From NCBI GenBank assembly GCA_030268105.1, contig BSDZ01000004.1:4575001-4639000 (forward strand): DNA of 64,000 nt, given 5' to 3'. This document shows, piece by piece, positions 36,701 to 45,351 of the stretch. This DNA is from Volvox africanus (Eukaryota > Chlorophyta > Chlorophyceae > Chlamydomonadales > Volvocaceae). Both the position numbers and the translations under genes were made by a program. The notes beneath the pieces are model-generated. The model was not told the DNA's origin and made no database searches. It saw only the letters and a program-made list of their open reading frames with translations. Position 1 is the stretch's first letter; each line of letters starts with the position of its first letter.

Positions 36701-39700
36701 AGGCGGGCTGGGTGGCGGAGAGGGCGGCGATGGGGGGCTCGGTGGCGAGGGCGGGGGAGATGGCGGGCTAGGCGGAGAGGGTGGAGAGGGTGGTGGAGAC
36801 GGCGGCCTGGGCGGAGACGGTGGGGGCGGCGGCGGTGAGGGAGGGGGCGACGGTGACGGCGGGGGCGACGGGGGAAGTGGCGGGCTCGGAGGGTCAGGGG
36901 GTGGTGGGGGTGGGCTTGGGGGTGAGGGTGGGGGTGAGGGCGGCGGGGGAGGGGAAGGCGGGGATGGGGGCGGGGACGGGGGCGAAGGCGGGCTGGGCGG
37001 AGGGGAAGGTGGCGATGGCGGGCTCGGTGGGGATGGCGGCGACGGCGGCGGGGACGGCGGGCTTGGCGGAGACGGTGGCGGCGAGGGTGGCGAGGGCGGA
37101 GGCGGCGGCGACGGCGGGGGGGAAGGCGGAAGCGGTGGGCTCGGTGGCTCCGGCGGAGGCGGCGGCGGGCTGGGAGGCTCGGGCGGTGGCGACGGTGGCG
37201 GGGGTGGGGATGGCGGGGATGGTGGCGGCGACGGCGGGGAAGGCGGGCTGGGTGGCGGAGAGGGCGGCGATGGGGGGCTCGGTGGCGAGGGCGGGGGAGA
37301 TGGCGGGCTAGGCGGAGAGGGTGGAGAGGGTGGTGGAGACGGCGGCCTGGGCGGAGACGGTGGTGGCGGCGGCGGTGAGGGAGGGGGCGACGGTGACGGC
37401 GGGGGCGACGGGGGAAGTGGCGGGCTCGGAGGGTCAGGGGGTGGTGGGGGTGGCCTTGGGGGTGAGGGTGGGGGTGAGGGCGGCGGGGGAGGGGAAGGCG
37501 GGGATGGGGGCGGGGACGGGGGCGAAGGCGGGCTGGGCGGAGGGGAAGGTGGCGATGGCGGGCTCGGTGGGGATGGCGGCGACGGCGGCGGGGACGGCGG
37601 GCTTGGCGGAGACGGTGGCGGCGAGGGTGGCGAGGGCAGAGGCGGCGGCGACGGCGGGGGGGAAGGCGGAAGCGGTGGGCTCGGTGGCTCCGGCGGAGGC
37701 GGCGGCGGGCTGGGAGGCTCGGGCGGTGGCGACGGTGGCGGGGGTGGGGATGGCGGGGATGGTGGCGGCGACGGCGGGGAAGGCGGGCTGGGTGGCGGAG
37801 AGGGCGGCGATGGGGGGCTCGGTGGCGAGGGCGGGGGAGATGGCGGGCTAGGCGGAGAGGGTGGAGAGGGTGGTGGAGACGGCGGCCTGGGCGGAGACGG
37901 TGGGGGCGGCGGCGGTGAGGGAGGGGGCGACGGTGACGGCGGGGGCGACGGGGGAAGTGGCGGGCTCGGAGGGTCAGGGGGTGGTGGGGGTGGGCTTGGG
38001 GGTGAGGGTGGGGGTGAGGGCGGCGGGGGAGGGGAAGGCGGGGATGGGGGCGGGGACGGGGGCGAAGGCGGGCTGGGCGGAGGGGAAGGTGGCGATGGCG
38101 GGCTCGGTGGGGATGGCGGCGACGGCGGCGGGGACGGCGGGCTTGGCGGAGACGGTGGCGGCGAGGGTGGCGAGGGCGGAGGCGGCGGCGACGGCGGGGG
38201 GGAAGGCGGAAGCGGTGGGCTCGGTGGCTCCGGCGGAGGCGGCGGCGGGCTGGGAGGCTCGGGCGGTGGCGACGGTGGCGGGGGTGGGGATGGCGGGGAT
38301 GGTGGCGGCGACGGCGGGGAAGGCGGGCTGGGTGGCGGAGAGGGCGGCGATGGGGGGCTCGGTGGCGAGGGCGGGGGAGATGGCGGGCTAGGCGGAGAGG
38401 GTGGAGAGGGTGGTGGAGACGGCGGCCTGGGCGGAGACGGTGGTGGCGGCGGCGGTGAGGGAGGGGGCGACGGTGACGGCGGGGGCGACGGGGGAAGTGG
38501 CGGGCTCGGAGGGTCAGGGGGTGGTGGGGGTGGCCTTGGGGGTGAGGGTGGGGGTGAGGGCGGCGGGGGAGGGGAAGGCGGGGATGGGGGCGGGGACGGG
38601 GGCGAAGGCGGGCTGGGCGGAGGGGAAGGTGGCGATGGCGGGCTCGGTGGGGATGGCGGCGACGGCGGCGGGGACGGCGGGCTTGGCGGAGACGGTGGCG
38701 GCGAGGGTGGCGAGGGCGGAGGCGGCGGCGACGGCGGGGGGGAAGGCGGAAGCGGTGGGCTCGGTGGCTCCGGCGGAGGCGGCGGCGGGCTGGGAGGCTC
38801 GGGCGGTGGCGACGGTGGCGGGGGTGGGGATGGCGGGGATGGTGGCGGCGACGGCGGGGAAGGCGGGCTGGGTGGCGGAGAGGGCGGCGATGGGGGGCTC
38901 GGTGGCCAGGGCGGGGGAGATGGCGGGCTAGGCGGAGAGGGTGGAGAGGGTGGTGGAGACGGCGGCCTGGGCGGAGACGGTGGGGGCGGCGGCGGTGAGG
39001 GAGGGGGCGACGGTGACGGCGGGGGCGACGGGGGAAGTGGCGGGCTCGGAGGGTCAGGGGGTGGTGGGGGTGGGCTTGGGGGTGAGGGTGGGGGTGAGGG
39101 CGGCGGGGGAGGGGAAGGCGGGGATGGGGGCGGGGACGGGGGCGAAGGCGGGCTGGGCGGAGGGGAAGGTGGCGATGGCGGGCTCGGTGGGGATGGCGGC
39201 GACGGCGGCGGGGACGGCGGGCTTGGCGGAGACGGTGGCGGCGAGGGTGGCGAGGGCAGAGGCGGCGGCGACGGCGGGGGGGAAGGCGGAAGCGGTGGGC
39301 TCGGTGGCTCCGGCGGAGGCGGCGGCGGGCTGGGAGGCTCGGGCGGTGGCGACGGTGGCGGGGGTGGGGATGGCGGGGATGGTGGCGGCGACGGCGGGGA
39401 AGGCGGGCTGGGTGGCGGAGAGGGCGGCGATGGGGGGCTCGGTGGCGAGGGCGGGGGAGATGGCGGGCTAGGCGGAGAGGGTGGAGAGGGTGGTGGAGAC
39501 GGCGGCCTGGGCGGAGACGGTGGTGGCGGCGGCGGTGAGGGAGGGGGCGACGGTGACGGCGGGGGCGACGGGGGAAGTGGCGGGCTCGGAGGGTCAGGGG
39601 GTGGTGGGGGTGGGCTTGGGGGTGAGGGTGGGGGTGAGGGCGGCGGGGGAGGGGAAGGCGGGGATGGGGGCGGGGACGGGGGCGAAGGCGGGCTGGGCGG

Positions 39701-42019
39701 AGGGGAAGGTGGCGATGGCGGGCTCGGTGGGGATGGCGGCGACGGCGGCGGGGACGGCGGGCTTGGCGGAGACGGTGGCGGCGAGGGTGGCGAGGGCGGA
39801 GGCGGCGGCGACGGCGGGGGGGAAGGCGGAAGCGGTGGGCTCGGTGGCTCCGGCGGAGGCGGCGGCGGGCTGGGAGGCTCGGGCGGTGGCGACGGTGGCG
39901 GGGGTGGGGATGGCGGGGATGGTGGCGGCGACGGCGGGGAAGGCGGGCTGGGTGGCGGAGAGGGCGGCGATGGGGGGCTCGGTGGCGAGGGCGGGGGAGA
40001 TGGCGGGCTAGGCGGAGAGGGTGGAGAGGGTGGTGGAGACGGCGGCCTGGGCGGAGACGGTGGGGGCGGCGGCGGTGAGGGAGGGGGCGACGGTGACGGC
40101 GGGGGCGACGGGGGAAGTGGCGGGCTCGGAGGGTCAGGGGGTGGTGGGGGTGGGCTTGGGGGTGAGGGTGGGGGTGAGGGCGGCGGGGGAGGGGAAGGCG
40201 GGGATGGGGGCGGGGACGGGGGCGAAGGCGGGCTGGGCGGAGGGGAAGGTGGCGATGGCGGGCTCGGTGGGGATGGCGGCGACGGCGGCGGGGACGGCGG
40301 GCTCGGAGTTTTGGGGGCTGGAGACGGATTGTCTGGCGGTGCTGAAGGGGCTGATGGTAGGTCTGGTTGATTCGGTGGAAATGTTGGGGGCGATTGTGGA
40401 AATAGGGGTTGTTGCGGGTTTGAAGGTGGCGGTGGTGGTTGTGAAGGTGGCGATGGGGGATCAGGCGGGCTTGGAGGTGGGGACGGGGGCGTGGGCGGCT
40501 CCGGTGGCTTGCTGGGTGGCGTTGGCAGCATTGGAGGTAGCATCTCGGAGGGCATGGTTGTTATCTGGTACACCGGACACACCGGGCAATAGCGGACCTG
40601 TGATGACTCTGAGATCGAGAACCTGTATAAAAAGCATAAGGTCAAATATTTCGAGTACGATGTTAGAGATCCATCTTATATTATTGATGGATAACCCATT
40701 TCAAACGTCACTTGTCAAGTGTCAATTATTGTCGGAGGTTATTAGTTCCATTTGTAACAGTCCGGGGAGATAAACCCTCGGATAATCTACTGGGGAAGTT
40801 GTGGAAGGGTTTATAAGCTTATGGGTTATTACCAATAAATGATTATATATACGTTCCAAGAACAACGCGCCAACAGTGGACATAGAGTAGCGGCTTGCGT
40901 GGGTATTTTTGAGGGTCCTCTGTGTGTGTGTCTGTGTGTGTGTGTGTGTGTGTGTCTGTGTGTGTGTGTCTGTGTGTGTGTGTGTGTGTGTGTCTGTGTG
41001 TGTGTGTGTGTGTCTGTGTGTGTGTGTGTGTGTGTGAAGAATTCTTGGCCGGGTCACTAGGCTGCGATTGGGACCACCACCCACAATCGGTTCCGATCGC
41101 TGTGGGCATGGGACGAAACAAAACCCACGGCATTGGAACAGGACAGATCTTGGGAAATGCTTCGATTCGGCACGGCATTCTCCCTGATGTGACTTGCTTG
41201 TCCGCCTTGGGAAGCCTTAAAGGGAAATTTGTTGGCCTAGCCTTTCTCAACCTTGCTTGCTTATCATAGCAGACTTGCTTCACACGAGCAATCCGCAGTC
41301 CGCACGTACATGCAGTTCCCCGTAGGTGATGACTTGCTCCTGATGCCCTCCCGCAGGTCGCAAAGCTGAAGAATGCTGTTGCAAGGCTCCGTGACTGTCA
41401 GACAAAAGGTGGTTCCGCCGAAGGTGGTGTAATTAAACGAGAACCCGTATAAACGAATCTCATATGCCATGGCTGCAGGCAGACAAACACACGCGACAGC
41501 GTAGATATTTTTAAGGAGGCAAAGACCACCCTACAAATAGGAAAAGGTCAAGTGGCAGAACAAGCAAGTTAATCGTAACACCGGGATGGGCCGCTGCTGC
41601 CTTTATTCTTTACAGCGTGCAAAGTCAGTCGTCAGTGCCGTGCATACCATAACCAGTAGGTTCTATCTTCACGATGCTGTATGATTCATCAGTGTCGTCC
41701 TCAGCCCGATTCAAACAAGGATGGGTATCAGCAACATAGGTAAACTGATTAAAGCAACGGCGAACGGTACTCGTGGTATACACGTACGGTGATAGATCTG
41801 AGCGCGCTGTAGGGAGGATCATGGTGTATGATTGCATGTATGTATCCGTTGTGTTGCTTCACAAGTACGAAATAAAATGCGGTATGCAGTGTGTGGTGCG
41901 TGGGATGGCACTGCCTCACGCACCTGAGGTAGGCAACTTCCAAACCTTGGTCTCCCAATTAACCCAGCGTTTGTCGTTGACTTCGACGAGTGTTAGCGCT
42001 GGCTTGATGCAGTCGATTG
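579..42019 (-). CDS. Giant pherophorin-family gene, partial at both ends (join of five exons)
   Basis: Exons in transcription order are 42019-41924, 41472-41306, 40597-2507, 2364-2194 and 706-579. Reading phase agrees at every junction (1/1, 0, 0, 0, then 2 out of the window). The layout is that of pherophorins, secreted wall and matrix glycoproteins: a globular cysteine domain, a proline rod, and a second globular domain. The N-domain half has CIKP, EVND, RLYGF, TTFCLTV and CPVC. The C-domain has THPC, TPFAL, STSCCRMDF and PLCKSDV. The visible part encodes about 12,880 residues. A signal peptide and the first half of the N-domain must lie upstream of 42019 but I could not place them. The 3' end is beyond base 1. 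The family call is firm from the cysteine pattern; exon ends are inferred; expression is unknown. Confidence 0.82.
707..2193 (-). other. Long intron of the giant gene
   Basis: This is a 1,487-bp intron between two C-domain exons, much longer than the 142-bp intron before it. It contains TG-rich sequence near 720-870. A 16-bp near-repeat (14 of 16 identical) occurs at 891-906 and 1185-1200. A TTCGAATCC block at 1144-1152 resembles a tRNA B box, but no A box is visible. A motif at 1583-1605 is shared with 840 bases into the 56 kb block (56840-56861). The open frame at 1648-2088 on the plus strand has no recognisable protein features. The intron may hold an old insertion. Confidence 0.5.
2194..2364 (-). 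CDS. Giant gene: first exon of the C-terminal pherophorin domain
   Basis: The acceptor is a pyrimidine tract ending TGTCCGCAG at 2365, with a CTAAC branch-like site upstream. The donor AAG|GTCAGG is at 2194/2193. The 57 codons enter and leave in phase 0. The exon begins THPCSLTNESTPFAL, matching the family start (aromatic-P-x-C, then S/T-P-F-x-L). It then has AMCTTIRR for the C-F/T-x-I strand and ends CSGNSTSCCRMDFAK, the diagnostic CC-x-M-D block. A TTG codon at 2349 is not a start; the frame simply continues upstream to the splice site. Confidence 0.82.
2507..3965 (-). other. Non-array proline-rich tail of the rod, with two long polyproline runs and Tyr/His breaks
   Basis: Next to the array the protein changes character. 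A short mixed segment (PMFLYHPPFPESSVPTEYF) is followed by a run of 18 prolines, a second break (KLYHPPQHNRPPF), and a run of 17 prolines. After that comes irregular PP-rich sequence with D, K, R, L, F, W and G insertions up to the splice site at 2507. It is not built from the 180-residue unit. Tyrosines occur here, whereas the array has none. In extensins, Tyr motifs can support cross-linking; that role is inference here. Confidence 0.75.
2507..40597 (-). CDS. Giant gene: 38-kb single exon encoding a proline/serine rod
   Basis: This is one open frame of 12,697 codons between acceptor TCATCACAG (ends 40598) and donor AAG|GTTCGT (2507/2506). Codons before 40597 in the same frame look intronic, so the ATG at 40645 is not taken as a start. 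The exon starts VRYCPVCPVY, closing the N-terminal domain. A non-repeated proline-rich linker follows (about 40570-40305), then the 540-bp array, then a different proline-rich tail (3965-2507). In plant and algal wall proteins, SPP and SPPP runs are prolyl-hydroxylated and O-glycosylated and adopt a polyproline-II rod. The unglycosylated chain is roughly 1.2 MDa by my estimate. Open frames on the plus strand here are mirror artefacts of repeat composition. Confidence 0.88.
3966..40304 (-). repeat. Tandem array of ~68 in-frame 540-bp units (180 residues each)
   Basis: Landmark positions recur at 4486, 5026, 5566 and so on to 40021. I count 68 units from 3946 (the first clipped by about 20 bp), plus about 285 bp of a further unit. 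Most are 540 bp. Eight are 462 (starting 7693, 8695, 10765, 13375, 17077, 21319, 22321, 27679), one is 507 (7186), two are 528 (9697, 12847) and two are 558 (24403, 26041). These sum exactly to the span. A unit is all P and S except one D, one R, two E and two L. Codon choice varies within a unit but is nearly constant between units, so the copied object is the 540-bp block, not short slippage. Confidence 0.93.
40921..41036. repeat. (GT)n microsatellite with TC interruptions
   Basis: About 116 bases of GT repeats broken by single TC steps. It lies in the giant gene's intron between the 41306 and 40597 exon ends. On the transcribed strand it reads (AC)n. Confidence 0.95.
41306..41472 (-). CDS. 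Giant gene: exon for second half of the N-terminal pherophorin domain
   Basis: Acceptor GCCTGCAG ends at 41473; donor TAC|GTGCGG is at 41306/41305. The exon enters in phase 1 and leaves in phase 0, 167 bp. It reads MAYEIRLYGFSFNYTTFGG, then TTFCLTV, EPC, LQLC and GNCMY. This is the typical strand-turn-'G-T-x-F/I-C-x-T-V' and spaced-cysteine pattern. The giant exon then supplies YCPVCPV, the usual terminal cysteine pair. An alternative acceptor at TATTTGTAG upstream would extend the exon in the same frame (leader-like LLKNIYAVACVCLPA); phase agreement with the preceding exon favours the shorter form. Confidence 0.78.
41924..42019 (-). CDS. Giant gene: middle exon of the N-terminal pherophorin domain
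   Basis: A 96-bp exon in phase 1 at both ends, between ACACCGCAG (acceptor) and CTCAG|GTGCGTG (donor). It encodes IDCIKPALTLVEVNDKRW followed by NWETKVWKLP. It aligns with the equivalent 102-bp exon of gene A (51120-51019: CLEQPPAISRVEVNGSRW) in phase, cysteine position and E-V-N-x-x-R-W core. It is the furthest upstream exon of the giant gene that I can support. Confidence 0.72.
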
Positions 42020-42501
42020 CTGCGGTGTTGGTTTATTTAGGTGGGGCGAAGCAAAATATCGGCTAGGGGAAGAGGTTTAAGATAGAGGGAAGGGGGTCTC
42101 ACTTTTTGGATGGAATATATTACTGGTTACACGTCCTCTGTATTCGTGAACATTACCAATATAATATCAACCATATCACTCGTGCGTGTAAGCAACCTCT
42201 ACGATAATGCACTCAGTCGTCATGCTGCCCGCGCACGCATGGCCCCATGCACGTTCGTCCCTTTTGCATGTATGTCGTACGTGCGTCCCGGTCCCTCATG
42301 CAAGGGTAGAGAGCGAGGCGGTGAGTTGAAGCAGCTCGAATAGGAACTGCAGATCATGCAGACGACGCAGAGGTGGTTGTGGAATGCATTTATGCAAGTT
42401 GCCCCAGCCATGCGAACAGTCGCCTCTGTTGTCAAGTTGTACAGCTGAGAGGAGCGAGTCATGCATGCAAATCTCTGCTCTTGTCAGTTGCCGTGTTCCA
42501 T

Positions 42502-42523
42502 GCTCTCTCTCTCTCTCTTTCTT

Positions 42524-42577
<54 letters not shown>

Positions 42578-42578
42578 C
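42502..42578. repeat. (CT)n/(TTTC)n microsatellite
   Basis: About 77 bases of CT repeats with TTTC interruptions. Frames through it on either strand (RE or SL dipeptide runs) are artefacts. Confidence 0.95.
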
Positions 42579-42812
42579 AATGCCGCCATCGGACGCACTT
42601 CACCCCGATAACTATGTCAGATGAAAACGGCACCTAGCTAGCAGGCGGGGCACATCGAGTAGTCCTCACAGCCAAGTGAGCCGCCACCATTCAGACAACA
42701 TGATCTCACTTCATACGTACCTCCAGCCTCTATACATTTCATCAATACATTAATCCCCATGTGGGTACAACGTCTTTTGGTCCCTTATGGTCGCAATGCA
42801 TCGTTCCCCTCT

Positions 42813-42915
42813 AGTAGTTGAGAACCGCAAAGGCCTCTCGAGATGCTGAGGAGTTCGTTCTGCACCTCTATATCGTGGAAACGTATGCCGTACTTGAACC
42901 GTACATGAACGACTT
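42813..42915 (+). repeat. Single arm of the dispersed inverted-repeat family
   Basis: TAGTTGAGAACCGCAAAGG, CTCTCGAGATGCTGAG and later TGCCGTAC match the arm of the 12-270 element in order and spacing. No partner arm is seen close by. Confidence 0.5.
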
Positions 42916-44296
42916 GATGCTTAAAAACACCGTGATTGCTAGGACATATGTGAGGCAGGGTATGTCGTGACATGGGAACACAAACGCCCATGGCTGGAGT
43001 TGGAGATGGCAAGCATCTGCTGATAGGGACAAAGAGCCCGGGACTTGCAGTCCAGAAGGGGAAGAGTGTAGTAGTTGTACAATTACGGCACACGCTTCCA
43101 CGACATAAAGGTGCAGAAGCAATATGGAGGGCAAATGTGTCCCCCAATGGTCTTTCCACCGTTTCCTCTGTGCTGAATGGGGTATTTGATGTGTATTCCC
43201 ACGTTTTTATATGCTGCAGAACTTACACGGGAAAGACCTACGCCGTTCCGATGCTTCAAACCAGCACCACCACTACCAGCCACGCATTGCCCGTCCATCA
43301 CCAGCACCGCCACCAGCACCATATCCAGCAGCGAGGCGCTCCTGTTGGCCCCTTCCCGTCCAGCATGAATTTGCGCAACTCAAGCTCGGCCCTATCGTAT
43401 GTTTATACAAGTCATTCAGGCCCAGTCTACACAGGCCAGGCGCCACCCCATCCACATGCATCCGATGTACCAGCATCCAGCCTCCAAAAAGCAATTATCT
43501 TCACGCTTTGGGGACCTTGCTGCCGTATTCTTTACACATCCTTGCCATGTCACACCCTTACTTTGCATTGCATTACGCTTTCTTTGCGACACTGTACCCT
43601 TCGTTTCCAAAGCTATAAGTACCCCTGCCGCCTCGTTTGCCAATTTTATGTATGCAATAAAAGTAATTACCCTGCTGCTGCATACTGCATACAGATGGCT
43701 AGGTAGGCAGCTGGTGGCCAATACATGCCAGTGGGTACATATCCGAGTTATGCGAGCATGAAGCAAGCAAGCCGGACATGAGGTCTCTAAGCAGCCCCTC
43801 TATCTATCTGCTCGGGATGGCATGAGACGAATGGTAATTGGATGGTTGCTTGTGACTTACTGGTGGGTAGGGCCAGCTTGTACACCCGTTGCCGCAGGGC
43901 TTTGCAGCACGCCCTTTTCGACTTACAGCCATTGTACGTCACTGCAAAACAGTGCCTGGTCGTGGTAAGGCCCGGCCGTCGTTCCTGTGGGCATCAGAGA
44001 ATGCATAGTATGTAGGTATGTAGTTGTATGTTTGATATGTCATGTATAAAGATAGATTTGCTACCCGCCGGGCTCGTGTATGAATCTGCAGAAGTACGTA
44101 ACGCCGGCGGGTGACAGATGAGTCGTCCGCTGCCTTTGCGAAGCCGATGTATGCTGCTGCATACATCGAGATGTTACGCCTCTTGGCTCCTTTCGCCCTG
44201 CCCAGCTGCTTGCTGCCGTGCTTCATTCCCCAGGGGCCATATGTGGCCAACTAGCTTGGCAGCATGGGCTGCGGAAAGAAGTGAGGTGGAGCAGGG

Positions 44297-44915
44297 CTAA
44301 TCTACATACATGCCGAGCGATGTCCAGGACCTAAGAACAAAAGGTTTCTGGGAGCGAGGATCCGTCTGGTATGTGTAAAACTGAACTTCGTGTTCAGCCC
44401 AGTTTCCCTTGTTAAAAACATGGGTGATGCAAGGGTTGGTCGATGGATAACTCCACCACTGCTGCCTGCAGCCGTTCAATCTCAGCGCATGTGTGATGGT
44501 GGGGCCTGCGAGCCTGCATTTCGATATAGCCCAGCTCAGCCCCTAAACACTTACCGGGGCGGGGGAGCTTCCAGTGTAGGTGATGCTGTAAGGGTTGCAG
44601 CTGCAGTCATACGTGTCGCACCTGCAGCGCAGTGCAGTGCAATGGTTCGCGTGCCCAGCCGAATTCAAATGCGGTTTGGTTCAGCCAAACGCGGTCCCGT
44701 CAGTAATATTTCTCCTACCCCCCCAAAAAATACTGTACGCACACATGCTATTGGGTACAGTCATGTACGGAACGTGCATATCACCTGCAGTAAGGAAAGC
44801 GGCCGAATGGCGCTGCTCCAGCCCCCCTTCTTGCAATGGCTTCCTGCAAGGCCTTCACTCGGGCTTCATCGGCATCCTCCGTATCTGAAGGCGAGCTCGA
44901 TTGGGCCGAGGACAT
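44297..44915 (-). CDS. Putative pherophorin-like fragment (three exons)
   Basis: A phase-consistent chain is 44915-44785, 44621-44555 and 44461-44297. Splice sites are TGCAG|GTGATA, GCTGCAG|, CCG|GTAAGT and AGGCAG|. The first exon is acidic then basic (SPSDTEDADEARVKALQEA) and ends in FPYC. The second gives CRCDTYDCSCNPYSITYTG. FPYC-x-C followed by P-Y-S-I is how many pherophorin domains begin. The last exon (QWWSYPSTNPCITHVFNKGN to MYVD, stop) does not resemble the rest of such a domain, so the protein could be truncated, degenerate or mis-spliced by me. A GTATGT donor near the stop paired with TTCCGCAG around 44260 would give a different end. Confidence 0.42.
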
Positions 44916-45281
44916 GCAAGTGCAAGAAGATATTGAGGAAGAAATTTTCATATTTGGATGAGAAAGAAATTTCATAATAACGTTTGACTGTAATTGGGGG
45001 TCCAGTCCGAGAGGAGCTTCAAAGGTCGGCCAGCCAGCAGGTTAGGACGTCCGCCAACAAAAAATATACTGGGAGGACCATCCGGAGGTCATTGAAGTAA
45101 GATCTGCGATTAATCCCGATACGGTTAACAAGTGGTTTTAGCATAATTTAATATAGTGAACAGCTGGTAAACAGGAGGACACCCTTGACGTTCGACGGAC
45201 ACGACCAAATTGCCTCTGTATGAAGACGGACCGTGTGGAGAAATGTGTTTTTAGCAACCCGATACGTTACTAAACAGTTAC

Positions 45282-45351
45282 CTGCGTAAGCTATCCATGC
45301 TAGCAGCAGAAAGCAAACTCTCGCCGTCCGAGGTGGGCGAACACTGTCCAT
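45282..45351 (-). CDS. Signal-peptide-like first exon
   Basis: ATG at 45351 opens MDSVRPPRTARVCFLLLAWI followed by AYA, a basic N-region, hydrophobic core and small-residue end. A GTAACT donor follows at 45281 in phase 1. Gene A starts with a signal exon of the same phase (52471-52393). It may be exon 1 of the 44.3-44.9 kb gene. I found no exon in 44916-45281 that joins them in phase, so the link is unproven. Confidence 0.35.

Larger units (their letters stand above)
42020..44296. other. 5' flank of the giant gene with weak plus-strand coding hints
   Basis: The missing signal-peptide and first-half exons of the giant gene should lie here on the minus strand; I could not identify them. On the plus strand, 43211-43620 has overlapping His/Gln/Pro-rich frames. 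A start-less open stretch, 43707-43781, reads GGQYMPVGTYPSYASMKQAS before a stop, and 43908-43952 reads HALFDLQPLYVTAKQ. They might be exons of an unrelated plus-strand gene, but I cannot chain them with consistent splice sites. Confidence 0.3.

Noticed and set aside
3966..40304. CRISPR array or satellite/centromeric DNA as an explanation of the tandem repeat
   Set aside because: There are no spacers, the unit is 540 bp, and the sequence is an open reading frame bounded by splice sites and domain exons.
40598..40645. ATG at 40645 as the start of the giant protein
   Set aside because: Codons 40645-40598 precede a good acceptor and have no family features. Domain exons upstream join at 40597 in phase.
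3931..40773. Long series of ~176-residue plus-strand open frames (Ala/Gly/Val-rich) in every repeat unit
   Set aside because: They are the mirror of the proline/serine codons on the other strand. Each ends at the same TAG in every unit, has no splice logic or domain, and follows from GC-rich repeat composition.
40722..41283. Frames rich in HT or VC dipeptides on both strands
   Set aside because: Translations of the (GT)n satellite.
41648..41806. Minus-strand open stretch with SPYVYTTSTVRRCF and KIEP, which looked like the first half of a pherophorin domain
   Set aside because: It lies downstream of the middle-domain exon (41924-42019), out of domain order. That exon joins the 41472 exon directly in phase, as in gene A. 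It could still be an extra exon, but I do not support it.
42296..42624. Frames rich in RE or SL dipeptides
   Set aside because: Translations of the (CT)n satellite. The flanking CSHGWGNLHKC text was considered as a missing domain exon of the giant gene but does not fit the cysteine pattern or splice sites.
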